NCBI GenBank assembly: GCA_017541305.1
Contig: JAFXZJ010000012.1
Coordinates: 1 to 60,299, forward strand
Reading direction: 5' to 3'
DNA length: 60,299 nucleotides
DNA from: Clostridia bacterium
GTDB lineage: Bacteria > Bacillota > Clostridia > Christensenellales > CAG-138
The position numbers and the translations under genes are program-made. The notes beneath the pieces are model-generated. The model worked only from the letters and a program-made list of their open reading frames with translations, was not told the origin of the DNA and did no database searches. Each line of letters starts with the position of its first letter. Within the stretch, counting starts at the first letter, position 1. Shown in pieces: positions 51,514 through 59,725 of this stretch.

Positions 51514-51532
51514 GGTTTCGCTTATATTCGGC

Positions 51533-51561
51533 TTGACAATCAACCGAGCTTTCTGTAAAAT
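51533..51561 (+). promoter_or_regulatory. Promoter of the GH13 gene
   Basis: TTGACA (51533-51538), 17-base spacer and TAAAAT (51556-51561). Its closeness to the divergent galactanase promoter would allow shared control. Confidence 0.75.
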
Positions 51562-51592
51562 ATATATAATACGAACAACAGGAGGCTTATGT

Positions 51593-53242
51593 ATGAAAAG
51601 GTTCCTTGCAGTTATGCTGGCGCTCATATTTGCGCTTGCCGCGCTTCTGACCGGCTGTGCGGGCGAAGGCGGCAAAAAGAACGCCGACGAATACGCCGTA
51701 AAGGACGATCTGCTCAAGAGCGCACGGGCGGACGAAGGCCACAACCGTGTTTTCTATGAAATATTCGTGGGCTCATTCTCCGATTCCGACGGTGACGGCA
51801 CGGGCGATCTTCGCGGCATTATTAACCGTATGGATTATCTTAACGACGGCGATCCCGATTCCGGTCTTTCGCTCGGCGTTGAGGGCCTCTGGCTGACGCC
51901 CATATTCAAATCCTCATCCTATCACAAATATAACGTCACCGATTATTATCAGGTCGATCCCGCCTTCGGCACCGAGGAGGACCTCAAGGAGCTCATCGCA
52001 CTCTGCCACGAGCGCGACGTGCTTCTGATACTCGATCTTCCCATAAACCACACCGCCCGCGCCTGCGAATGGTTCAACAAATTCATAATCGCGCACAGGC
52101 AGGGCTATACGGCAAGCGAATACTATAATTTCTATACCTGGTATGACGGCGACGCCGGCGGAGCGCCCGCGGGCCGCACCTTCGCCCAGCTTTCCGGCAC
52201 GAATCATTATTTCGAATGCAATTTCGACGGCGATATGCCCGAACTCGATTTCGATCAGGAGAACGTCAGGCAAGCCGTTGTGGACGTCGCAAAGCACTAT
52301 CTCGATATGGGCGTGGACGGCTTCCGCTTCGATGCGGCGAAATACGTGTATTTCGGCGATCACAAGCGCAGCGTGGAATTCTGGAAATGGTACATGGGCA
52401 AGCTTCGCGATATCAAGCCCGACGTCTATGCCGTTGCCGAGGTGTGGGATTCCGACGGAGTGACCGATCAGTATTATCCCGCGATGAACTGCTTTGATTT
52501 CACCATCTCCCAGTCGAACGGCCTCATTGCCGAGACCGCCAAGAAGGGCGACGTCAACCGCTACACCGCATACGTTGAAAGCTATATAAGCAGAGTCGAT
52601 TCGATCCGTCCCGGCTCATCCTTCACGCCCTTTGTGACCAACCATGATATGGACAGGGCCGCGGGCTTCCTCACCGTGGCCAGCGGCACCATGCATATGG
52701 CCGCCAATCTGTACGTACTCGGCCCCGGCACACCCTTCATCTATTATGGCGAGGAGATAGGCATGCGCGGTTCCCGCGGCGGCGCTCAGACCGACGCCAA
52801 CCGCCGCCTTGCAATGCTCTGGGGCGACGGCGATTACGTCAAGGATCCCACGGGCACCACCTATCCAGCCTCCAGCCAGGTCGAAACGACGGTGGCCGAT
52901 CAGAAAAAGGACGAGAACAGCCTTTACAATCATTATAAGAAGCTTATAATGATAAGGAACGCCAATCCCGAGATCGCGACCGGGCATTATATCGCCCTAA
53001 GCTTCGAGGGCACCAAGGTGGGCGGCTTCGTTGCGTATGATACGACCCGTTCGTCGGTGATCGTCATCCATAACACCACGCTCAGTAAGCAGACGATCGA
53101 TCTTGACGCCAACGGCCTTGCTGCGGAAGAGCTTCGCGCGGTGATAGGCATGGAAAGCGCCGAGCTTGACGGAAGCACGCTCACCATCGGCGGGCAGACG
53201 AGCGTCGTGCTTAAGGGCGGCCTTAAGCCCGGCAATAACTGA
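51593..53242 (+). CDS. GH13 alpha-amylase-family lipoprotein
   Basis: A 549-residue exported glycoside hydrolase. The lipobox ends LLTGC (Cys22). The conserved GH13 regions are present: I, DLPINHTA (149-156); II, GFRFDAAKY with nucleophile Asp247; III, AEVWDS with acid/base Glu283; IV, FVTNHDMDR with His351-Asp352. NDGDPDSGLSLGVEGLW suggests the group that includes oligo-glucan hydrolases of Gram-positive lipoproteins. A short C-terminal beta domain (about 470-545) ends it. The ATG at 51593 follows AGGAGG. Alpha-glucan substrates are inferred. Confidence 0.92.
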   Translation: MKRFLAVMLALIFALAALLTGCAGEGGKKNADEYAVKDDLLKSARADEGHNRVFYEIFVGSFSDSDGDGTGDLRGIINRMDYLNDGDPDSGLSLGVEGLWLTPIFKSSSYHKYNVTDYYQVDPAFGTEEDLKELIALCHERDVLLILDLPINHTARACEWFNKFIIAHRQGYTASEYYNFYTWYDGDAGGAPAGRTFAQLSGTNHYFECNFDGDMPELDFDQENVRQAVVDVAKHYLDMGVDGFRFDAAKYVYFGDHKRSVEFWKWYMGKLRDIKPDVYAVAEVWDSDGVTDQYYPAMNCFDFTISQSNGLIAETAKKGDVNRYTAYVESYISRVDSIRPGSSFTPFVTNHDMDRAAGFLTVASGTMHMAANLYVLGPGTPFIYYGEEIGMRGSRGGAQTDANRRLAMLWGDGDYVKDPTGTTYPASSQVETTVADQKKDENSLYNHYKKLIMIRNANPEIATGHYIALSFEGTKVGGFVAYDTTRSSVIVIHNTTLSKQTIDLDANGLAAEELRAVIGMESAELDGSTLTIGGQTSVVLKGGLKPGNN

Positions 53243-53262
53243 AAAGGAGAACGAATGAAATA

Positions 53263-55509
53263 ATGACGACCGTATTCCATAACGGAAAAGTCTATACGGG
53301 CAGGGGCGGGCGAGCGTCCGCCTTTGCCGTTGATAACGGAGTTTTTCTGGCGGCGGGCTCGGACAGGGAGATCCTTTCACGCTTCAAAGGAGCGGAAACG
53401 CACGACCTTAAGGGAGCCTTCGTGAGCGCGGGCTTTATCGATTCGCACATGCACCTTCTCAATTACGGGCAGGTGCTTTCATTCGCGCCGCTCTACGCGC
53501 ACACCGGCAGTATGGACGAGCTGCTCTCCTGCCTGCGGTCATTTTTGAAGGAGCATCCCGCGCTGCCGGGCGGCTGGCTGCGCGGCAGGGGATGGAACCA
53601 GGATAATTTCGCGGGCGAAAAGGTCATGCCCACCAGATGGCAGCTCGATACCGTATCCGAGGATATCCCCATCTGCATAACTCGTGCCTGCGGGCACTGC
53701 TGCGTGCTCAATTCCAAAGCGCTCGAGCTTGCGCACATCGACGACCGCACGCCTTCGCCCATGGGCGGCTCGATAGGCCGAACTTCCGGAACGGTCGACG
53801 GCAGGCTTTTCGATAACGCAATGGATCTGCTTCGCGGAGTTATCCCGCTTCCGAATAAGGACGAGCTCAAAGCCATGCTCCGCTCCGCCTGCGGGGAGCT
53901 CAACCGCTATGGTATAACGAGCAGTCAGACCGACGATTACTGCGTTTTCCGCGAGCTCCCGCCCGAAACGATAAACGAGGCTTACCGCGAGCTCGAGGCC
54001 GAAGGCGCGCTTAGCGTGCGCGTTTACGAGCAGTGCAATTTCACCGAGCTTTCCGACCTCAAGGCGTTCATAGCCTCGGGGAACGTCACGGGCGCCGGCA
54101 GCGACCGGTTCAGGATCGGCCCGCTCAAGCTTTTGGGCGACGGCGCACTCGGCTCGCGCACGGCGCATCTGTCCGTGCCGTATCCCGGCACGCAGGGCTG
54201 CGGCTTTTCACTCTTCACCCCCGAGCATATGAAAAGCATGGTCGCTTACGCTCATTCACACGGCATGCAGACTGCGATCCACGCGATCGGCGACGCGTGT
54301 CTTGACGAGGTGCTGGACGCGATCGAGGCGGCGCTTGAGGAATGCCCACGGGACGACCACCGCCACGGAGTGGTGCACTGCCAGGTATCGCGTCCCGATC
54401 AGCTCGAGCGTATGATACGCCTTAACGTGCACGTTTACGCTCAGAGCATATTCCTCGATTACGATAATCACATAGTGCACAAGCTCCTGCCGCCCGATAT
54501 CGCGGCGTCGAGCTATAACTGGAAGACGCTTCTGCACGGAGGCCTTTCGGTGTCCAACGGCTCCGACTGCCCCGTCGAGCTGCCCGACGTGATGCGCGGC
54601 GTCGAGTGCGCCGTGACCAGGCGCAGCATCGACGGCACCGGCCCCTATAACCCCGATCAGGCGTTCACCTTGGAGGAGGCCATCGACAGCTTCACGATAA
54701 ACGGCGCGGAGGCGAGCTTCGAGGAGCATGAAAAGGGCCTTATAGCCGAGGGCTTCAAGGCCGATTTTGTGATCTGGGGCGCCGATCCCTTCGGGACCGA
54801 GCCCTCAAAGCTCCACGAGATACCCGTCATGGCGACCTATCTTGCGGGCGAATGCGTTTTTGACCGGGAAGGCGCGATAGTCGAAAACGCCAAGGCGTTT
54901 ATTAAGAAGCTCCTCGCCGGCGAGGGCTCCGGGCACGATCATCACCACACCTTCCGCGTGCTCAATATGGCCGAAAGGCTCGCAAAGGAGGAAGGCGCCG
55001 AGCTTTTCACGGTGCGCCTGGCGGCGCTGCTGCATGACGCGGACGACGTGAAGCTGTTTCCCGAAACCAATAAAAATCTCGATAACGCAAGGGGCTTCAT
55101 GAGGGGGCAGGGGATGGACGAGGCCGGGATCGAAAAGGTGCTCGGCGTCATACGTCAGATATCCTTCAAGGGCTCCGATTCGGTCACGCCCGATTCGATC
55201 GAGGGCAAATGCGTGCAGGACGCCGATCGGCTCGACGCGATAGGCGCGATAGGCGCGGCGCGCGCGTTCACATTCGGAGGCAGCCGCGGCAGGGCGATGT
55301 ACGATCCCGATATCCCGCCCAAGACGGATATGAACGCCGAGGAATACCGCAAAAGCGATTCCACCAGCCTCAATCATTTTTACGAAAAGCTGTTCAAGCT
55401 GAAGGACATGATGAATACGCCCTCCGCCAAGGCTTTAGCGGAGGGACGTGACAGGTTCCTGCATGAGTTTGCCGATGAGTTTTTATCCGAATGGAGCGGG
55501 GAAAGGTGA
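53263..55509 (+). CDS. Amidohydrolase (YtcJ-like) fused to an HD hydrolase
   Basis: A 748-residue two-enzyme fusion. Residues 1-538 form an Amidohydrolase-3 protein with the metal motif DSHMHLL (His62, His64), LLGDGALGSRTAHLS, HAIGDACLDEV and NGSDCPVELP. Residues 540-748 form an HD-superfamily phosphohydrolase of the YedJ type, with HDHHHTFRV and ALLHDADDVK (His591-Asp592) and late DADRLDAIGAIG. The junction (EGAIVENAKAFIKKLL) looks like the start of a free HD protein, with ATA at codon 539 where ATG is expected. Substrates of both halves are unknown. The start overlaps a two-codon frame (ATGAAATAATG) that carries the ribosome-binding site. Confidence 0.85.
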   Translation: MTTVFHNGKVYTGRGGRASAFAVDNGVFLAAGSDREILSRFKGAETHDLKGAFVSAGFIDSHMHLLNYGQVLSFAPLYAHTGSMDELLSCLRSFLKEHPALPGGWLRGRGWNQDNFAGEKVMPTRWQLDTVSEDIPICITRACGHCCVLNSKALELAHIDDRTPSPMGGSIGRTSGTVDGRLFDNAMDLLRGVIPLPNKDELKAMLRSACGELNRYGITSSQTDDYCVFRELPPETINEAYRELEAEGALSVRVYEQCNFTELSDLKAFIASGNVTGAGSDRFRIGPLKLLGDGALGSRTAHLSVPYPGTQGCGFSLFTPEHMKSMVAYAHSHGMQTAIHAIGDACLDEVLDAIEAALEECPRDDHRHGVVHCQVSRPDQLERMIRLNVHVYAQSIFLDYDNHIVHKLLPPDIAASSYNWKTLLHGGLSVSNGSDCPVELPDVMRGVECAVTRRSIDGTGPYNPDQAFTLEEAIDSFTINGAEASFEEHEKGLIAEGFKADFVIWGADPFGTEPSKLHEIPVMATYLAGECVFDREGAIVENAKAFIKKLLAGEGSGHDHHHTFRVLNMAERLAKEEGAELFTVRLAALLHDADDVKLFPETNKNLDNARGFMRGQGMDEAGIEKVLGVIRQISFKGSDSVTPDSIEGKCVQDADRLDAIGAIGAARAFTFGGSRGRAMYDPDIPPKTDMNAEEYRKSDSTSLNHFYEKLFKLKDMMNTPSAKALAEGRDRFLHEFADEFLSEWSGER

Positions 55510-55517
55510 GCGAAAGC

Positions 55518-56051
55518 TCATCTTCCGTATCTGTCGATGAGATCAATGAATTCATCCCGCACGTCGGCGGGCGCCTTTTCGGAAAAGTCCACGTCCGAAA
55601 CAAGCTCGGCGTAGCGCCCGTCGATATCCTCGGGCATGAGCGTGTGAAACTCCATAGACAGCATAGCGTCGTCTATCTCAAACACCTTCTCCTTTTCCTC
55701 CGGCGTTAGCCCGCGCCAAATAAAATGCTCCCATATCATGTTTTGAAGCTTCTCCTCCGCCTCAAGATAGCGGGGGAGAAGCGCTTTTACGGGGCGCGTC
55801 ACGTCCGAAAGATAGGCCTCCGAAGCGTCGTGCAGAAGACAGGCCAGCACCAGATCGTCGGAATATTCCCGCGCCTCTGCTTCACGCGCGCAGGCCAGCG
55901 AATGCTGCGCGACCGAATAAAAGCGCGAAAAATGCCCGTTCGCGCGGCATATGAGCGAAAGCGCGTGCGCGATGTCGAATATGTCGATAAGCCCGTCGTT
56001 GGGCTCCGTGGGATCGAAATGCTTTCCCGTAACGGTCGTGATACAGCTCAT
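55518..56051 (-). CDS. HD-domain hydrolase, YfbR-like
   Basis: A 177-residue HD-superfamily protein. It has GHFSRFYSVAQHSLACA with the first metal His, LACLLHDASEAYLSDV with the HD pair, and FEIDDAMLSMEF later, the pattern seen in YfbR-type deoxynucleotide 5'-phosphatases and related proteins. Activity is therefore probably on nucleotides. Its ATG overlaps the stop of the preceding gene. It ends eight bases from the converging amidohydrolase fusion, with no terminator visible between them. Confidence 0.8.
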   Translation of the reverse strand: MSCITTVTGKHFDPTEPNDGLIDIFDIAHALSLICRANGHFSRFYSVAQHSLACAREAEAREYSDDLVLACLLHDASEAYLSDVTRPVKALLPRYLEAEEKLQNMIWEHFIWRGLTPEEKEKVFEIDDAMLSMEFHTLMPEDIDGRYAELVSDVDFSEKAPADVRDEFIDLIDRYGR

Positions 56052-56686
56052 AGGCAGCCCCCGTTAAGATCCTTTATAATGCTCTCCATGGTCCGCATGA
56101 CGTCTTCATAGCGGCATTCCTTATAGCGCTTCGAAAGAAGGCGCGTGTTGAATTCGATCTGCAGGCACGCAATGCCGCATTCGCGCGCGGTGTAAGCCGA
56201 AACCGTGAAGGGATGCACGGCGGTAAAGCGCCCGTCTATCGAGACTCCGCTTAACCCCGCCGCTTCGAACCGCGCTTTGACGCGCTCCGCGATATCGGGC
56301 GCGGCCGCGATGTTTTTTCCCTCGCCGGTGCCTATGTCGATCAGCTCGTCCCGCTCGGGGTTCATCTGATGCAGATCGATGAGGTATTCTATCCCGTTCT
56401 TTTCGGCGAATTTAACAAGCTTCGCCTTATATTTGCATTTCTCATCTCGGTTGGCGTCGTCGCCGCAGTTCTTTTCCTTGACTATGATGGGGCACAGGGT
56501 CGAATCGTGCAGCATGTTGGCAAGCACGCCGGTCAAAAATTCCCCGTATTTCTTGTGCCCGTTTCGGGTCTGCTCAGCCGCGTGCGGAGCCGATAGCATC
56601 ACCCTGCCTTCGCCCTTTTTTATTATAAAGCTCTTCCGGCCCAGCTTCGAGGCATAATAGAGCAGATAATCGTCATACGCGCTCAT
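56048..56686 (-). CDS. N-formylglutamate amidohydrolase-like protein
   Basis: A 212-residue protein resembling the FGase family. It has VMLSAPHAAEQTRNG with a metal-ligand His, NGIEYLIDLHQMN with the Asp-x-His motif, and CLQIEFNTRLL with the late Glu. In histidine breakdown such enzymes release formate from N-formylglutamate, but no hut genes are near, so another amide substrate is likely. The gene starts directly after the stop of the acyltransferase gene. Confidence 0.75.
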   Translation of the reverse strand: MSAYDDYLLYYASKLGRKSFIIKKGEGRVMLSAPHAAEQTRNGHKKYGEFLTGVLANMLHDSTLCPIIVKEKNCGDDANRDEKCKYKAKLVKFAEKNGIEYLIDLHQMNPERDELIDIGTGEGKNIAAAPDIAERVKARFEAAGLSGVSIDGRFTAVHPFTVSAYTARECGIACLQIEFNTRLLSKRYKECRYEDVMRTMESIIKDLNGGCL

Positions 56687-57958
56687 TCAGGCCAGACCCT
56701 TCCCGCAGGGTCTGCCCGCTCTGCGCATGTGATCGAAATACAGCTCCTCGGTTGCAAGCGCCATCTTGGTCACGGCATAATCCTCGCACTCGGGGTATAT
56801 GTACCAGGTGTCCTCCAGCGTGTTAAGGTCCACGCAGTCGCCGAATTTGCCCAGATATTCGTATTCGATATGGCAGGAATACAGCGAGGGCACGGGCTTT
56901 ATCATCTCAAAGGGATCGCCGTCCGCGTCCGTTCCGAAGCAGCGGAAGCCGTTCATGTCGTGCACAAGCGTGCCGTTCCCAAGGCGTATGAACCTTTTTG
57001 CGTTGGGCAGGGTGTCAACGTGCACCGGCAGCTCGCCGCTCGAATAGGTACCGGCTTCCACCTCGCGCCTGACGTTTGCCCGCTCCCATTCATACCAGTC
57101 GGGTATGTGCGAAAACTCCGTATTGCCGGTTAAAGCATGAAGCTCGCCAAGCTCGGTAAGCTCCCATTCCTTGCCGCATTCGCGGCAGAAGAGCTTAGTT
57201 CCTTCTGACGCCATGCGGAATTCTTTCCCGCAGGCGGGGCACTGATACAGCACCTTGTGCAGGCCTTCCGCACGGCCCTTGTAGGTTATGCGCACGCCGT
57301 GCTCCTTCTGCCAGGCGTAGTCGTCGTATTGAAACGCCTCAACTATGCGCCGGTTCAGCTCGTCAACGGGCTTTTCATTAAGCTCCTCCGGGGTGAACAG
57401 CAGCGTCATTTCGGCGGTGGTGGGCCTGACGCCCCTGTCGTGCAGGTTCCAGAAGGGCGAATTGATATGATGCCCGTGGCAAATGAGCGTCACGACGGGC
57501 GCCTTCAAAAGCTTGCACAGCTTTCCAAGCGATTCGGGCAGCACCGCCGTGGTGCCGCAAAGGGAATAGCGCGCCTCGGGGTAAATGACGGCGATATCGC
57601 CGTTTTTCACCGTCCTCGACAGATTGCGCACCAGCCTTGTATCTGATGTGAATTTGCGCTTGCATATGCAGCCCACGTCGCGCAGCAGCTTTTCGCGTCC
57701 TATAAAGCCGTCTATCGCCACAACGTAATTCGCGCGCGCGGGCCACATGGCCTTGGTCGCAACCTTAAAGTCCAGGAACGCGTTGTGGTTGCACAGCAGC
57801 ACGTAGGGGGGCTTTATGCCTTCCATACCCTTTTTTTCTATCCTGCACCCGTGCTTTATAAGGTCGGGCAGGCTGATCGCAATGGTCAGCGGACGCAGGT
57901 ACCATTTTGTGCGCACGGGCGGCGCCGTCATATCGAATCTTTCGAACTCCCGCTTCAT
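56687..57958 (-). CDS. PlsC-like acyltransferase with zinc-ribbon and extra C-terminal domain
   Basis: A 423-residue protein. The N-terminal 220 residues are a PlsC-type acyltransferase with the catalytic Hx4D (LLCNHNAFLDFK) and YPEARYS in place of the usual EGxR block. A zinc ribbon follows (CPACGKEF ... CRECGKEW, about 238-262) and then about 160 residues with a beta-rich domain of unknown type. It may acylate a glycerol-phosphate lipid. The added zinc ribbon is unusual for the best-known PlsC enzymes. GGGAGG precedes the ATG. Confidence 0.8.
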   Translation of the reverse strand: MKREFERFDMTAPPVRTKWYLRPLTIAISLPDLIKHGCRIEKKGMEGIKPPYVLLCNHNAFLDFKVATKAMWPARANYVVAIDGFIGREKLLRDVGCICKRKFTSDTRLVRNLSRTVKNGDIAVIYPEARYSLCGTTAVLPESLGKLCKLLKAPVVTLICHGHHINSPFWNLHDRGVRPTTAEMTLLFTPEELNEKPVDELNRRIVEAFQYDDYAWQKEHGVRITYKGRAEGLHKVLYQCPACGKEFRMASEGTKLFCRECGKEWELTELGELHALTGNTEFSHIPDWYEWERANVRREVEAGTYSSGELPVHVDTLPNAKRFIRLGNGTLVHDMNGFRCFGTDADGDPFEMIKPVPSLYSCHIEYEYLGKFGDCVDLNTLEDTWYIYPECEDYAVTKMALATEELYFDHMRRAGRPCGKGLA

Positions 57959-57970
57959 GACGTCCTCCCG

Positions 57971-58939
57971 TTATTCGTCGAAAAGCTCGTCGGAGGGCTT
58001 TGCCTCCCATCCGAAGCGTTCCTTGAAATCCTCAAAGCATTCCGCGCAGATCCACCGCCTCAGATCCTTCGTGCAGTAGAAAACGCATTCCTTCAGCGCT
58101 TCGGCCTTCTCCATGCAGAATTCGCAGTGCTCGTGCCAGAACTGCTGTATCTTTTCACCCTCGAGGAACTCTTCGCCCTCGTGCATCACCCGAACGTACA
58201 TATGCGCGTGCTCGGATATCTTCTCGAAGAAGGGGTTCTTTTCCTCATACGACTTCTTCCAGAAGGCGGGGAACTCGACGCGATACAGCGTCAGCCCCTT
58301 CAAAAACCTTTCCTGTCCCTGCAGCCTGTAATCCTCCATGGCGTCTCCTTTCAAATAATCGGTAAGTCTTCCGTTGTCGTTCCAATCCCCGAACATCTCG
58401 CCGCGCTTGGCCGTATCGATCAGATGCGCAAGCGCTCTTTCATACTGCTTCGGGTCTCGCTTCTTATAAAATTGCACGTTGTATGCGCGCACCCTCTGAT
58501 AGAGCGGAGGGAAGGAGCGGAATCGGCTCCACGCCCGCGCGCGCTTCATGGCCGCCTCGATATCCGGGTCTATGCGGAAGCTGCGTGGCCCCATCTTGGG
58601 GAGCGCCCTTCGGCCGGCGTCGGTCATCAGCCCCAGCGCTTCAAGCCTGCGCGCGCGCTCCTTGTTCAGCTCGGTCCACGGGCTGTTCTTCTTTCTCGGC
58701 GAGAATCTCTGCATACGCCGCCCGTCTATTATGGCGCTCACGCTGTCGATCCACCCAAAGCAGATCGCTTCCTCCACCGCGTCAAGGTGGGGGAGCACGC
58801 CTTCCGATGGCTCCCTGCCGCGCTTGACCTCCACCCAGCATTCGCTCTCAAAGGCGGCGCTGCGGGCAAGCCATGCGCGGAATTCCTCCCGCGTGACCGA
58901 GCCCAGCACGTTATTCGCATTCGGAGCAAAGCTATCCAT
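57971..58939 (-). CDS. YdeI/OmdA-type protein fused to a Cys/His-rich domain
   Basis: A 322-residue protein. Residues 1-195 match the YdeI/OmdA family (bacteriocin-protection-like: LDAVEEAICFGWIDSVSAI, FSPRKKNSPWTELNKERARR, LEALGLMTDAGRRA), whose biochemical role is unclear. Residues 201-322 are a separate Cys/His-rich domain (WHEHCEFCMEKAEAL, CVFYCTKDLRRWICAECF), probably metal-binding. At codon 201 an ATG is preceded in the DNA by AAAGGAGACGCC, a good ribosome-binding site. A free 122-residue product (from 58339) could therefore also be made. The start overlaps the previous stop by eight bases. Confidence 0.78.
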   Translation of the reverse strand: MDSFAPNANNVLGSVTREEFRAWLARSAAFESECWVEVKRGREPSEGVLPHLDAVEEAICFGWIDSVSAIIDGRRMQRFSPRKKNSPWTELNKERARRLEALGLMTDAGRRALPKMGPRSFRIDPDIEAAMKRARAWSRFRSFPPLYQRVRAYNVQFYKKRDPKQYERALAHLIDTAKRGEMFGDWNDNGRLTDYLKGDAMEDYRLQGQERFLKGLTLYRVEFPAFWKKSYEEKNPFFEKISEHAHMYVRVMHEGEEFLEGEKIQQFWHEHCEFCMEKAEALKECVFYCTKDLRRWICAECFEDFKERFGWEAKPSDELFDE

Positions 58940-59720
58940 TCAGTTCCTCAAGGGTCTCGATATTGATATAGTGAGTCAGATCCTCGGGCTTTGTGATCTC
59001 GCGGTTGCCGATGAGCTTTTTGGCAAGAAGCACATATCTTTCCCGCTCGTCATAGGTCTCAAAGCAAAGCGCGGCCTCAAGCGGCATAACGTTCATGCGC
59101 GGCCACAGCTCCTTCGCTTTTTCGGCAAAATAGGTCAGCGCTCCGTCATAAAGCTTTATACGGCCGGGATCTTCGCAGCATTCAGCGGGAGCTCCGTCGG
59201 CCCTTCGCTCGATCAGCTTTGATATCCTGTCGCGCAGCTCGCTGTTCTTTTTGAGCGTGATCCCGACGAGCGCCGAAGCGGGGGCAAGCTCCAGCCGCAC
59301 CGTTTCGCCCGCAAGCTCCGCCTCCGCGGTGATCCCAACGGGGAAGAAGGCGATGAGCATATTCGGGTCGCCGTATTTCTTCGCGAGCCCGCATCCGGAT
59401 CCCGCAATGCGCGCGATTATATCCTTATCCTCGGTGAATTCGGCCCTTGCCTGCAGCCTCAGGCACGCGCCGCTTTCGGGATCGCAGGCGATGAGCGAAA
59501 AATCGGGCCGCAGGCTCAGCTCGCCGTAAAAGGTCTCGCATTTGGCGGCGGCAAAATACAGCGCGCCGTCCTGCTCAAAACAGAATTCCACCGCGTGCGC
59601 CTTGGGCTTTTTGTCAAGCCCGATGACCGCCGCTGCCGTTATGGGAAATCGCCCGAGCAGGGCTCCCGCGGCTTCGGCGCCGCCCCGATCCAATATCTCT
59701 TTTACTTCCTCGGTTTTCAT
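58932..59720 (-). CDS. PPOX-like flavoprotein of unknown substrate
   Basis: A 262-residue protein whose first 150 residues resemble the pyridoxamine-phosphate-oxidase-like split barrel (PKAHAVEFCFEQDGALYFAAA, FYGELSLRPDFSLIACDPES, LRLQARAEFTEDKDI), a fold that usually binds FMN. The C-terminal 110 residues are less clear. It may be an FMN-dependent reductase or oxidase. GGAGG precedes the ATG and is itself formed by the last two Arg codons of the upstream ATPase gene. The downstream YdeI gene overlaps it. Confidence 0.65.
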   Translation of the reverse strand: MKTEEVKEILDRGGAEAAGALLGRFPITAAAVIGLDKKPKAHAVEFCFEQDGALYFAAAKCETFYGELSLRPDFSLIACDPESGACLRLQARAEFTEDKDIIARIAGSGCGLAKKYGDPNMLIAFFPVGITAEAELAGETVRLELAPASALVGITLKKNSELRDRISKLIERRADGAPAECCEDPGRIKLYDGALTYFAEKAKELWPRMNVMPLEAALCFETYDERERYVLLAKKLIGNREITKPEDLTHYINIETLEELNG

Positions 59721-59725
59721 ATCGT

